Of a stretch of 64,000 nucleotides of DNA, positions 18,009 to 26,465 are shown one piece after another. This stretch comes from Acidimicrobiales bacterium (GTDB taxonomy: Bacteria; Actinomycetota; Acidimicrobiia; Acidimicrobiales; Poriferisodalaceae). The position numbers and the translations under genes were made by a program. Below the pieces are notes generated by a model, which ran no database searches, was not told where the DNA came from, and was given only the letters and a program-made list of their open reading frames with translations. Position 1 is the stretch's first letter, and every line of letters starts with the position of its first letter. The DNA is taken from contig JASLTG010000001.1 in assembly GCA_030743005.1 (NCBI GenBank), forward strand, positions 109,975 through 173,974. Direction: 5' to 3'.

Positions 18009-19187
18009 TTATTGGGTCGATTCGACCGATCTGTAGGTGGTTGACAAGGACTTGGCGATTCGGTCTGTCATGATCTCTGTTGAACCATCTACATAGTTGG
18101 CAATCCGGGCAGCGGTCAATCTGTGTCCAATGAGATGCTCTTCTCTCAAGCCGTTAGCGCCCATGGCTTGGGCGCAGGCTGCAAGCGACGATTCAGCGAT
18201 CTCAGTCGCAAATTTCTTTGCATGTGCTGCGGGTAGAACCGCAGAGTCGCTATCGCCATGTTCTATTGCAGCAACAGCTTTGTCAGTTAGGGCACGAGCG
18301 GCTTCAAGTTGGTTAGCCACGTTCGCCAATTGCCATGAGAGCCCTTGGTGTTTGATGATCGGTTTTCCGAAACTTTCCCGCTCCGATGCATACCCGACCG
18401 CTGAACGTAAGGAAGCTTCGATCATTGCGCAACACATTGAGGCGACGTATGTTCTCGCTTCGTTGATAGTGGCTAGCGCAGCAGAAAAGCCTTCACCCGC
18501 TGGTGCTAACAGATCGGCATGTGAAGCTAAGTAGTTGTCGAGCTGAAATCCGCCAGTCCCGATCGCGTGACTGCCGATTAGGTCATAAGGAGCGACTCGT
18601 TCAAAGCCGGGTTGGGTTCCGTCGATGAGGAACGAGGCGATACCTCGAGCTCGAGACCCGGGGTCTGTTTGGACATAGGCAACTATCACTGTGGAACTAG
18701 CGGCATTAGTGATCCAAGCCTTCTCGCCGTTTAACCGCCAGCCTTTGGCATCGGAAATTGCTTGGGTTGAAATAGCTGAGAAGTCACTTCCTGCATTGGG
18801 TTCGGTGAGGGCGCTGGAGCCAAGTTTGTTTCCTGTGAGCAAATCGGACAGAAAGCGACCGCGTTGTTCTTCGGTTCCGTGGCGAGCCAGTCTTGCTGCG
18901 ACGTTATGGGAGTTAACCAAACTGAAGGCATAGGGCATTGAAACTTCTGAGAGGACGTCCAAAACGCGTAACTTTTGGCCGAAACTCATTCCGAGGCCGC
19001 CTAACTCTGGGTCTATTTCCATTCCCAGGAGGCCCAGTTGATGGGCTGAAGCGATGACCTCTGCAGGGAAGATCCGATTTCTTTCCCAATCGACAACCTG
19101 AGGCCTAATGACGCGATCACGGAAATCTTGAACTTGGTCGAGCAGGTTCAAGAATTCATCTTCAGACAATCCAACGGCTTGGCTCAT
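18009..19187 (-). CDS. Acyl-CoA dehydrogenase
   Basis: FAD-dependent dehydrogenase forming the trans-2-enoyl-CoA, 392 residues. 'ALTEPNAGSDF' and 'KAWITNAASS' mark the FAD and substrate segments, and 'YVDGSTEIMTDRIAKSL' is the C-terminal motif. The catalytic Glu at the usual place is probably within 'GYASERESFGKP' or near the C-terminal 'YVDGSTE', which cannot be settled by eye. It lies 37 bp upstream of the alkyl sulfatase on the same strand and is divergent from a NUDIX gene. Probable beta-oxidation of the acid made from the desulfated alcohol; chain length unknown. Confidence 0.93.
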   Translation of the reverse strand: MSQAVGLSEDEFLNLLDQVQDFRDRVIRPQVVDWERNRIFPAEVIASAHQLGLLGMEIDPELGGLGMSFGQKLRVLDVLSEVSMPYAFSLVNSHNVAARLARHGTEEQRGRFLSDLLTGNKLGSSALTEPNAGSDFSAISTQAISDAKGWRLNGEKAWITNAASSTVIVAYVQTDPGSRARGIASFLIDGTQPGFERVAPYDLIGSHAIGTGGFQLDNYLASHADLLAPAGEGFSAALATINEARTYVASMCCAMIEASLRSAVGYASERESFGKPIIKHQGLSWQLANVANQLEAARALTDKAVAAIEHGDSDSAVLPAAHAKKFATEIAESSLAACAQAMGANGLREEHLIGHRLTAARIANYVDGSTEIMTDRIAKSLSTTYRSVESTQ

Positions 19188-19223
19188 GCTTTGACCCTAG
19201 ATGCCTGCGTAAAGTCGTTCACC

Positions 19224-19820
19224 GTGGAAGACATATTCTCTCCTGATCGCTTGACCGAGGTGTTGCTACCTGGGGTAGCTCCACAGGCTCAAGGTCCTGC
19301 AGCTGCTGTGGCAGCGGTAGCTCGCAAAGGCGAGTTGGGTGCAGAGTTGTTGTTTATAGAACGCTCGGCCAAGAAGGATGATCCTTGGTCAGGTCAGATG
19401 GCCTTCCCCGGTGGAAGGGCATCTGAAAATGATCATGACAGTCTTGCCACTGCGGTTAGAGAGACGAGCGAAGAACTCGGGATAGACCTTGTAGATTCGC
19501 TTTTGTTGGGCCGGCTGTCGGATTTAGAGGGGGGTCCCCGCGGAACACGTCAGCGACTTACCGTGACCCCATACGTTTTCTGGATTTCGGGACAGCGTCC
19601 GACGAGCGATCCGAATCATGAGGTAGCAGGAGTTATTTGGGTTCCCGTTAGCGAGCTTGTTGAGCCGAGTCGTTACATCGAATATTTTTATCCGCCACTA
19701 GGTTCGGATTCTTGGCCCGGAATCACCGTTGAGGGGGAAAGGGTGATTTGGGGTTTGACCCTGAGGATGCTGATTGATCTGTTTCGAAGAGTTGGGCAAC
19801 CACTTGCAATCAGGTCCTAG
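19224..19820 (+). CDS. NUDIX hydrolase, CoA-pyrophosphatase type
   Basis: Hydrolyses a nucleoside diphosphate linked to another moiety. The segment 'WSGQMAFPGGR' followed by 'AVRETSEELGI' (79-86 holds REXXEELG) is the CoA-specific NUDIX arrangement (UPF0035/NudL motif upstream of the Nudix box). The start is uncertain: GTG 19224 gives 198 residues, TTG 19191 adds eleven, and a TTG at 19128 would overlap the divergent acyl-CoA dehydrogenase and is less likely. It may cleave CoA or acyl-CoA and so balance CoA pools used by the surrounding beta-oxidation genes. Confidence 0.85.
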   Translation: MEDIFSPDRLTEVLLPGVAPQAQGPAAAVAAVARKGELGAELLFIERSAKKDDPWSGQMAFPGGRASENDHDSLATAVRETSEELGIDLVDSLLLGRLSDLEGGPRGTRQRLTVTPYVFWISGQRPTSDPNHEVAGVIWVPVSELVEPSRYIEYFYPPLGSDSWPGITVEGERVIWGLTLRMLIDLFRRVGQPLAIRS

Positions 19821-19846
19821 AGCGTTGCTGTGAATAGGCTGTTCTT

Positions 19847-21487
19847 ATGAGTCGTTCGTCATCCACGAATTCCGATGGGCTATCAGAGGTCCTTGAGTCT
19901 CATGACGTTGATGTAGTGGTGGTAGGTGCAGGGTTTGCCGGCATGTACATGTTGCACAGGCTTCGGACATGCGGATATTCGGTTCGAGTCTTCGAAGCGG
20001 GAACCGACGTGGGAGGTACGTGGTACTGGAATAGGTATCCAGGGGCTCGATGTGACGTCGAGAGCATGGAGTACAGCTATAGCTTCGACAAAGACCTCGA
20101 GCAGGACTGGGAGTGGACTGAACGTTATTCCAGTCAGCCAGAAATTCTTGCCTACGCCAAACACGTAGCGGAGCGGTTTGAGTTGCGATCCGACATACGT
20201 TTTGAAACTCGAGTTGAAGCAGCAGATTTTGATGAGACCACCGACTTGTGGCACATCCGGACAAGCGACAACACGACCACTAGTAGCCGGTTTTTCGTGA
20301 TGGCAACCGGCTGTTTATCGTCAACGACACTGCCTGATATAGCGGGACTAGAAGACTTTGAGGGAGTGACTGTTCACACAGGCCAATGGCCGAAGGAAGG
20401 CGTTGACTTAAAGGATAAAAGAGTAGCCATAGTTGGGACCGGTTCTTCGGGGGTGCAAGCTATCCCTGTCATTGCCGAGCAATGCAAAGAGCTGATCGTT
20501 TTTCAGCGCACCCCGCAATACACGATCCCCGCGCGAAACGAGCCGTTGGACCCGGCTCGTCAGGCTGATGTGAAGAGTCGGTATAAAGAATTTCGAGCGG
20601 CGAACTTTGCTATGCCACAAGCTCTTGGCTCAGAGATACCTAAATTCAATGACTCGATCCACGATGTTCCCGAAGAGGAAAGATTGCGAAGGTTCGAGAA
20701 CGCATGGGAACACGGAGGCACTCTTTTCATGTCCTCATTCAACGATGTCCTTGTCGACGAATCAGCAAATGTTTACGCGCAAGATTTCGTACGAGAAAAG
20801 ATTTCTGAGATCGTTCAAGACTCCCAAGTCGCAGCGAAGCTAACTCCGGAGCACATCATTGGTTGTAAACGTTTGGTTATCGATACGGACTACTTCGAAA
20901 CTTTCAACCGGTCCAATGTTCGACTGGTTGACGTTAGCCAGGACCCGATTCGCCAAATAACCGGTGCGGGGTTAGCCACTCAAGAGGACGAGTTCGAGTT
21001 CGACGTTCTGATTTTCGCTACCGGTTTCGACGCGATGACAGGGTCGATATTGCGTGTAGGGATTACTGGAAGAGACGGGTTGACGATTCAAGAAAAGTGG
21101 TCGGCTGGGCCGCGCACCTATCTCGGTCTCACTGTCCCAGGTTTCCCGAATATGTTCGCCATATCGGGGCCAGGTAGCCCATCTGTGCTTACCAACATGA
21201 TTGTTTCGATCGAACAACATGTTGAGTGGATTACCGACTGCATTGGTTGGCTTGATGAGAGAGGAGCTTCAACTATTGAAGCAGTGCCCGAAGCCGAAGA
21301 GGATTGGGTCGACCACGTCAACGCCAAGGCCGATAGGACGCTCTTCCCGGGGTGTAATTCTTGGTACTTGGGGGCAAATGTGCCTGGCAAGACCCGTGTA
21401 TTTATGCCGCTTCTCGGTTTTCCTGGATACGTGCGACGCTGTAATCAAGTGGCCGAAAACGACTATGAAGGATTTGTTGTCCAGTGA
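19847..21487 (+). CDS. Baeyer-Villiger monooxygenase (flavin-containing)
   Basis: Class B flavoprotein of 546 residues that inserts oxygen next to a ketone carbonyl to form an ester or lactone, using NADPH. It has two Rossmann motifs, 'GAGFAG' at 27-32 for FAD and 'GTGSSG' at 197-202 for NADPH, flanking the BVMO fingerprint FxGxxxHTxxWP at 171-182. The 'GGTWYWNRYPGARCD' block after the first motif is diagnostic for the family. Its length fits cyclohexanone, phenylacetone and steroid monooxygenases. The stop overlaps the GTG start of a lactonase-family gene, a strong sign that the two act in sequence. The natural ketone is unknown. Confidence 0.94.
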   Translation: MSRSSSTNSDGLSEVLESHDVDVVVVGAGFAGMYMLHRLRTCGYSVRVFEAGTDVGGTWYWNRYPGARCDVESMEYSYSFDKDLEQDWEWTERYSSQPEILAYAKHVAERFELRSDIRFETRVEAADFDETTDLWHIRTSDNTTTSSRFFVMATGCLSSTTLPDIAGLEDFEGVTVHTGQWPKEGVDLKDKRVAIVGTGSSGVQAIPVIAEQCKELIVFQRTPQYTIPARNEPLDPARQADVKSRYKEFRAANFAMPQALGSEIPKFNDSIHDVPEEERLRRFENAWEHGGTLFMSSFNDVLVDESANVYAQDFVREKISEIVQDSQVAAKLTPEHIIGCKRLVIDTDYFETFNRSNVRLVDVSQDPIRQITGAGLATQEDEFEFDVLIFATGFDAMTGSILRVGITGRDGLTIQEKWSAGPRTYLGLTVPGFPNMFAISGPGSPSVLTNMIVSIEQHVEWITDCIGWLDERGASTIEAVPEAEEDWVDHVNAKADRTLFPGCNSWYLGANVPGKTRVFMPLLGFPGYVRRCNQVAENDYEGFVVQ

Positions 21488-22305
21488 ATGAACTTGAGTT
21501 ATTAACTGAGGGGTGGGGACTCATCGAAGCGCCCCGAGTTGATGAAGATGATCGACTTTATTTTTCTGACGTACCAAATGGCGGTGTCTATAGGCGATTA
21601 CCCAGTGGAGAGATCGAAACAGTGATTCCGAAGCGTCGAGGGGTGGGGGGAATGGTTTTTCACCGCGATGGCGGATTGATCGTCGGCGGGCGAAATATTC
21701 AACATGTGAACAATGGTGAAATACGTGTCCTGTTCGATCCCGGGTTCCCGGGTTTCAATGACCTTCACACCGACTCGTTAGGCCGTGTGTATGTCGGGTC
21801 GTTAAAAATTGATCCGTTCGAAGAAGGTGCTGAGAACCCAGGTGGCGAATTATGGCGGCTGGGTCCTGAAGGTGAGGCGACGGAAATGTATGACGGAGTA
21901 TTACTCACTAATGGAATTGGATTCTCCCCCGACGGTTCCTTGCTGTATCACGCGGACAGTGTGCCGGGAAGGGTTTGGGTTTCAGACGTAGATGGTGACT
22001 CTGTTACTGGCAAAAGGGTTTTTGTTGAGGACCGCGCTAACGCGACTGATGGTCTTGCAGTAGATGCCGAAGGAGGCGTGTGGGTAGCGCAGCCAAACGG
22101 GGGGAAGGTTCAACGCTACACACCTGACGGGAGCGAAGATATCTATGTTGCCATCCCCGATCCGATGGTCACTAGCCTGTGCTTCGGCGGATCAGATCGT
22201 AGGGATTTGTATGTAGTTACTGGAGGTCAGAGTCCGTTGGGAGGCTGTATTTATCGAACAAGAGTCGATGTTCCTGGAGTCCCAGTCGCTCAAGCCACTA
22301 TTTGA
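21484..22305 (+). CDS. SMP-30/gluconolactonase-family lactonase
   Basis: Six-bladed propeller of the SMP-30 family, 273 residues. Likely metal ligands are Glu15 in 'LIEAPRVD', the Asn of 'LTNGIGFSPDG' and the Asp in 'TDGLAVDAEGG'. The GTG start overlaps the BVMO stop (GTGA), implying translational coupling, and an alpha/beta hydrolase follows. A lactone-opening enzyme directly after a lactone-forming BVMO is a coherent pair, so I infer that it hydrolyses the BVMO product. It is only distantly similar to the propeller at 5651. No signal peptide is visible. Confidence 0.88.
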   Translation: MNELELLTEGWGLIEAPRVDEDDRLYFSDVPNGGVYRRLPSGEIETVIPKRRGVGGMVFHRDGGLIVGGRNIQHVNNGEIRVLFDPGFPGFNDLHTDSLGRVYVGSLKIDPFEEGAENPGGELWRLGPEGEATEMYDGVLLTNGIGFSPDGSLLYHADSVPGRVWVSDVDGDSVTGKRVFVEDRANATDGLAVDAEGGVWVAQPNGGKVQRYTPDGSEDIYVAIPDPMVTSLCFGGSDRRDLYVVTGGQSPLGGCIYRTRVDVPGVPVAQATI

Positions 22306-22342
22306 AGCTCCGCATCTCAGAAGCGTTATTAGGGTGTTAACA

Positions 22343-23122
22343 ATGCGAGACGTACCGTTTTATTGGTCCCACGGCCACGAAAGTGACGATCTAATTTTTT
22401 GCATGCATGGGATTGGCTCATGTGCCGACGCCTTTTTGCCTCAACGAGAGATCGCAGACCAGTTGGACTATCGAATGGTGGCTTGGGATGCCCCTGGATA
22501 TAGATACTCACCCGATCCCGTAGATGAACCAGGTATAGACGGATGGGCTGATGCGGCAGCAGATTTGATTCGGTCGTTGGGATATGAGCGGTCAATAGTG
22601 CTTGGGGTTTCATGGGGTGGTGTTACCGCAACTCGTCTAGCTCTTCGCAACCCGGATTTAGTCAAGGCGCTCATACTGGCTGATTCGAGCGTGGGGTCCG
22701 GTACCAGTTCAAAACAAGCTGAAGCTATGCGCAGCAGAGCCGCAACTCTGACTGAATTAGGAGCTGCTGAATTTGCTGAGCAGCGCTCACCTCTTTTGGT
22801 TGCAGAAGCAACACCTTCGGAGGTCGTGGAGAACGTCCAACGCCTGTTCGCGGACTCTATCCGAATGCCCTCCTACCAGTGGGCGTGTAATTCGATGGCA
22901 GAAGCCGACCATCGGAATTTCTTGCCATCGATCGAAACGCCCACTCTTGTCATATGCGGAGAGGAAGATCGCGTTACGCCACCCAAGTTGTCGGCCCAGC
23001 TAGCAGAAGGCATTCCGAACTCAACTCTTGTGCATGTAGAAGCTGCGGGGCATTTGGCCAACCAAGAAAAACCGACAGACTTCAATGCAGAAGTATCGAA
23101 ATTTATCCGATCAATTGATTAG
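22343..23122 (+). CDS. Alpha/beta-fold hydrolase
   Basis: Serine hydrolase of 259 residues. The nucleophile is Ser90 in 'GVSWGG', the acid is in 'CGEEDRVTPP' and the His in 'AAGHLANQE', in the usual order. The oxyanion region is 'MHGIGSCAD'. I chose ATG 22343 over an ATG at 22268 inside the upstream gene because it gives a family-like N-terminus. It follows the BVMO-lactonase pair on the same strand and probably belongs to the same operon, cleaving an ester, lactone or ring product. It ends 10 bp from a convergent SDR. Confidence 0.9.
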   Translation: MRDVPFYWSHGHESDDLIFCMHGIGSCADAFLPQREIADQLDYRMVAWDAPGYRYSPDPVDEPGIDGWADAAADLIRSLGYERSIVLGVSWGGVTATRLALRNPDLVKALILADSSVGSGTSSKQAEAMRSRAATLTELGAAEFAEQRSPLLVAEATPSEVVENVQRLFADSIRMPSYQWACNSMAEADHRNFLPSIETPTLVICGEEDRVTPPKLSAQLAEGIPNSTLVHVEAAGHLANQEKPTDFNAEVSKFIRSID

Positions 23123-23132
23123 CTAGCTCTTT

Positions 23133-23912
23133 TTAACGGGGCGGCATTCTGATGCCGCCGTCACAACGGATGGTTTCTCCGTTCATGTATGGATTAGTGA
23201 TGCATTCCATGACCATGAACGCCAGTTCCTCTCCGTAGCCGAGGCGTTTGGGGAAAAGCACGCTTTCACCTAAGTGTGCCTTGAACTGGTCTGATTGTTC
23301 TCCCTCGCCGTAGATGGGGGTGTCGATCAAACCTGGGGCAATGGTGTTGACCCGAATGCCGGTTGCCGATAGGTCACGGGCTATTGGCAGGGTCATGCCC
23401 ACGACGCCGCCTTTGGAGGCGGAGTAGGCAGCCTGACCGATTTGCCCATCGAACGCGGCAGCCGAGGCCATATTCACTATCGCACCTCTTGAACCGTCCT
23501 CATCAACAGGTTCGGTTTGTGCCATGGCTGCGGCTGATTGGGCCAACATGTTGTACGTACCTAAGAGATTGATCTTTATTACGAATTCAAATTGGCCAAG
23601 ATCGGCCGGCACGTTATTTCGGTCGATAGTTCTAGCGGCTCTCCCTAATCCAGCGGAGTTCACAAGAGCGCGTAGGGGACCCATTTCCGAAGCCGCAGTG
23701 ACAGCTGCCTGAGCATCCTCAACGTTTGAAACGTCGCACTTCACGAACAAGCCACCTAATTCTGAAGCGACTGCTTGACCCTTGTCTTCTTGGAGATCGG
23801 CAATGACCACACGAGAGCCGGCTTCTGCTAGTTGGCGGGCAGCTGCTTCGCCGATACCTGACGCCCCGCCGGTGACGATGGAGGAGCTTGCCTGAAGGTT
23901 CATTCGCGGCAT
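23133..23912 (-). CDS. SDR, 3-hydroxyacyl-CoA dehydrogenase type 2 (HSD10-like)
   Basis: NAD-dependent SDR of 259 residues. 'TGGASGIG' is at 14-21, and the catalytic Ser150, Tyr163, Lys167 lie in 'NMASAAAFDGQIGQAAYSAS', a stretch strongly like the mitochondrial HSD17B10/type 2 3-hydroxyacyl-CoA dehydrogenase family. Such enzymes oxidise 3-hydroxyacyl-CoA, including the 2-methyl-3-hydroxybutyryl-CoA of isoleucine breakdown. Its ATG overlaps the thiolase stop by one base (TAATG), so thiolase and dehydrogenase are cotranslated and probably catalyse successive beta-oxidation steps. A second in-frame ATG at 23903 could also serve as start. Confidence 0.92.
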   Translation of the reverse strand: MPRMNLQASSSIVTGGASGIGEAAARQLAEAGSRVVIADLQEDKGQAVASELGGLFVKCDVSNVEDAQAAVTAASEMGPLRALVNSAGLGRAARTIDRNNVPADLGQFEFVIKINLLGTYNMLAQSAAAMAQTEPVDEDGSRGAIVNMASAAAFDGQIGQAAYSASKGGVVGMTLPIARDLSATGIRVNTIAPGLIDTPIYGEGEQSDQFKAHLGESVLFPKRLGYGEELAFMVMECITNPYMNGETIRCDGGIRMPPR

Positions 23913-25081
23913 TAGGCACCCAGTCTTTCGATAATCATCGCGTTCGCCATGCCGCCACCTTCACACATGGTTTGGAGGCCGTACTTGCCTCCTGTGCGCT
24001 CTAATTCGTTGAGCAGAGTCGCCATCAATTTGGTGCCAGAACATCCGAGAGGATGGCCTAGAGCGATAGCACCACCGTTGACATTGGTTCTATTGAGATC
24101 CGTGCCGTGCTCCTTTTGCCAGGCTAGGACGACAGAGGCGAAGGCTTCGTTGACTTCGAAGAGATCGATGTCATCCAGCGTCAGACCTGAACGTGACATA
24201 ACTTTTTCCGTTGCGGGAATTGGCCCCTTCAACATGGTTACCGGGTCGGCACCGGCAAGAGCGAAGCTGTGGAATTTCGCTCGTGGGCGAAGACCGAGTT
24301 CAGCGGCTTTCTCAGCGCTCATTACCAGAACAGCAGATGCTCCATCGCTGATCTGGCTGGAGTTACCGGCCGTCACCTTTCCATCTTCGCGAAATGCGGG
24401 ATTTAACTTCGAAAGCGAATCAGCAGTGGTGTCGTGCCGGATTCCCTCGTCTGCGGTCATCATTTCGGTGTTGCCGTCTACTTCGATGGGCACCGGGACA
24501 ATTTCGTTGTCGAAGCGTCCTTCCGCTGTAGCGACAGCTGCGCGCCGCTGACTTTCGGCGCCGAAAGCGTCGAGGTCTTCACGAGTAAAGCCGTATTCGT
24601 CGGCGATCATTTCAGCTCCGATGCCTTGAGGAGGCAAGCCGGTTTCTTCGTAACGGTTTTGCATCGTTTCGCTGAAAGGGAAACCCATACCCTTTACGAC
24701 GCTTGCTCCCATTGGGGTTCGCGTCATTACCTCGACACCTGCTGCGACGGCGACGTCGTAAGCGCCTGCTATTACGCCTTGTGCCGCAAAATGTAAGGCT
24801 TGCTGACTTGAGCCGCATTGTCTGTCAACTGTTGTCGCGGGCACCGATTCTGGCCACCCGGCTGCGAGGACTGCATTTCGACCGATGTTCAATGACTGTT
24901 CGCCTACTTGCATGACGCATCCCATGATTACGTCGTCAACAATTGACGGATCTATACCTGTTCGTTGTTCGAGGGATTTCAACACGTGAGCTGCTAGGTC
25001 GACTGCGTGCCAGTCCTGCAGCTTGCCATTCCGTTTTCCACCTGGGGTTCTTACCGCGTCAACGATGACTGCTTCTCTCAT
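23912..25081 (-). CDS. Acetyl-CoA acetyltransferase / thiolase
   Basis: Thiolase of 389 residues that cleaves 3-ketoacyl-CoA with CoA. The nucleophilic Cys89 is in 'DRQCGSSQQA', His343 in 'GHPLGCSG' and the second Cys373 in 'CEGGGMA'. I chose ATG 25081, preceded by AGGAG at 25089-25093 with seven bases spacing; the longer frame to 25186 runs into the divergent MFS gene. It is coupled to the HSD10-like SDR downstream. The two give the last two steps of a beta-oxidation spiral; chain length or branching of the substrate is unknown. Confidence 0.94.
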   Translation of the reverse strand: MREAVIVDAVRTPGGKRNGKLQDWHAVDLAAHVLKSLEQRTGIDPSIVDDVIMGCVMQVGEQSLNIGRNAVLAAGWPESVPATTVDRQCGSSQQALHFAAQGVIAGAYDVAVAAGVEVMTRTPMGASVVKGMGFPFSETMQNRYEETGLPPQGIGAEMIADEYGFTREDLDAFGAESQRRAAVATAEGRFDNEIVPVPIEVDGNTEMMTADEGIRHDTTADSLSKLNPAFREDGKVTAGNSSQISDGASAVLVMSAEKAAELGLRPRAKFHSFALAGADPVTMLKGPIPATEKVMSRSGLTLDDIDLFEVNEAFASVVLAWQKEHGTDLNRTNVNGGAIALGHPLGCSGTKLMATLLNELERTGGKYGLQTMCEGGGMANAMIIERLGA

Positions 25082-25104
25082 AGGTCTACTCCTAATGGGG
25101 GCCG

Positions 25105-25123
25105 TTCGGAATGGTACTCCGAA
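25105..25123. promoter_or_regulatory. Inverted repeat upstream of thiolase gene
   Basis: The arms TTCGGA and TCCGAA are exact reverse complements with a seven-base spacer, 23 bp upstream of the thiolase start and in the 107 bp gap to a divergent MFS gene. The position fits an operator for a dimeric regulator or a 5' leader hairpin. No cognate regulator is visible. Confidence 0.3.
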
Positions 25124-25188
25124 TCTCAATACCGAATCGTAGATCGTGACAGGCAGCGACGGCCAACTCAGAGCGCTACCTTGCACAT

Positions 25189-26430
25189 GTGACTCTCCCG
25201 AAACCAGAGGAAAATGGTTCCGCTACCTTTTCGTCTCTGCGGGTGCCAACCTTTCGACTGTTTTGGTGGAGTGGCGTGTATTCCTATCTCGGAGTGCAGA
25301 TGCAGTTCCTTCTTCGGGGCTTACTGGCTTGGGACCTGACAGAACGGGAAAGTGGTTTAGGTGTCGTATACCTAGCGTTTGGGATGGGGCTTTTGATTTT
25401 TACGCCGATCGGCGGAGTGTTAGCTGATCGTTGGCCGAAACGCTCGCTCTTAGTCTTTGGGCAAGGCGTGATTGCAATAGCAGCTGCAGGCATGGGTTTG
25501 GCAGCTGCGTCTGGAAACGCCCGGTTTTGGATGCTGATGGTGGCAAGTCTTGTTCAAGGAGCGATGTTTGGACTCATCGGACCGGCGAGAGTGTCGACGT
25601 CCGCCGAATTAGTCGGACGCGAACAGCTAGGTAACGCCATCAGTTTGACGTCCATGTCGATGAGTTTGACTCGGTTGTTCGCTCCCGCGGCAGCGGGAGT
25701 TCTTGCCGGAGTAGCGACTATTGGCATAGGTGGGGCGTATCTAGTTGCCGCGGTCTTTTCGGTTGTCTCGACGCTATTGACGGCCCGTTTACCGCGACTG
25801 GAACCGTCAAATCCGTCTCGACAGAATCCGATCGACGAGATTCGAGATGGACTCCGCTATGTGCGAAGTAAGCCCGAACTAGGGCGGCTTATCTTGACGA
25901 CGACTATCGCCATTATGGTTGGGTTTAATTACGTGGCTTTCTTGCCGGCCTTAGTGGAAGGACAGATGGGCCTGTCAGAAAGCCACGTCGGATTTCTGAC
26001 TACAGCGTCGGCAGCAGGCGCCGTTTTGATCACAGCGTTAGTAGCTTCACGCGCCGATGGGCCTAACGCTCAAATGTTGTTGGTCTGCTGCGGCATCTCA
26101 TTTGGGTTTGGGGTAGTTGCGTTCGGACTAGCGCCAAATTATCTAGCAGCACTGCTGATAATTGTGGTCCTCGGTTTCGCCACCAACGGCTTCATGGTTC
26201 TGACAAGTAGTCGTTCCATGGTGATATCGGAGCCTTCTTATCATGGACGGGTGCAGTCTTTGATGCAACTTGCGTGGGCTGGATTCGGAATAGCGGCAGC
26301 ACCGTTGGGAGCGGCAGCGGAAATCATTGGTCTTCGTTTGACGATCGTGATTATGGGAGTCGCAACCGTCGTTGTAGTTGGGCTGTACGGGGTATCGCTT
26401 CTCAGTACCGCCGCCCAAACGACTGAATAG
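25189..26430 (+). CDS. MFS transporter
   Basis: Inner-membrane carrier, 413 residues with about 12 helices. The loop 2-3 motif is 'GGVLADRWPKRSLL', as in MFS motif A. The layout resembles the MFS_3/enterobactin-exporter-like group ('GPARVSTSAELVGREQLGNA' after helix 4 is typical). GTG start. It is divergent from the thiolase and convergent with a P450. Likely efflux of a lipophilic small molecule; the substrate cannot be read from sequence. Confidence 0.9.
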   Translation: MTLPKPEENGSATFSSLRVPTFRLFWWSGVYSYLGVQMQFLLRGLLAWDLTERESGLGVVYLAFGMGLLIFTPIGGVLADRWPKRSLLVFGQGVIAIAAAGMGLAAASGNARFWMLMVASLVQGAMFGLIGPARVSTSAELVGREQLGNAISLTSMSMSLTRLFAPAAAGVLAGVATIGIGGAYLVAAVFSVVSTLLTARLPRLEPSNPSRQNPIDEIRDGLRYVRSKPELGRLILTTTIAIMVGFNYVAFLPALVEGQMGLSESHVGFLTTASAAGAVLITALVASRADGPNAQMLLVCCGISFGFGVVAFGLAPNYLAALLIIVVLGFATNGFMVLTSSRSMVISEPSYHGRVQSLMQLAWAGFGIAAAPLGAAAEIIGLRLTIVIMGVATVVVVGLYGVSLLSTAAQTTE

Positions 26431-26442
26431 GGTGTCTGGTTT

Positions 26443-26458
26443 GCGGCGATGACGCCGC
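26443..26458. terminator. Possible bidirectional hairpin between convergent genes
   Basis: GCGGCG and CGCCGC pair around a four-base loop (ATGA), in the 35 bp between the MFS stop and the P450 stop. The GC-rich stem fits a terminator for either strand, but no clear T-run follows on either side, so support is limited. Confidence 0.35.
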
Positions 26459-26465
26459 GGCCGAC

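Noticed and set aside
23949..24551. A 200-residue plus-strand frame
   Set aside because: Antisense to the thiolase, Pro/Arg/Ser-rich and without motifs.
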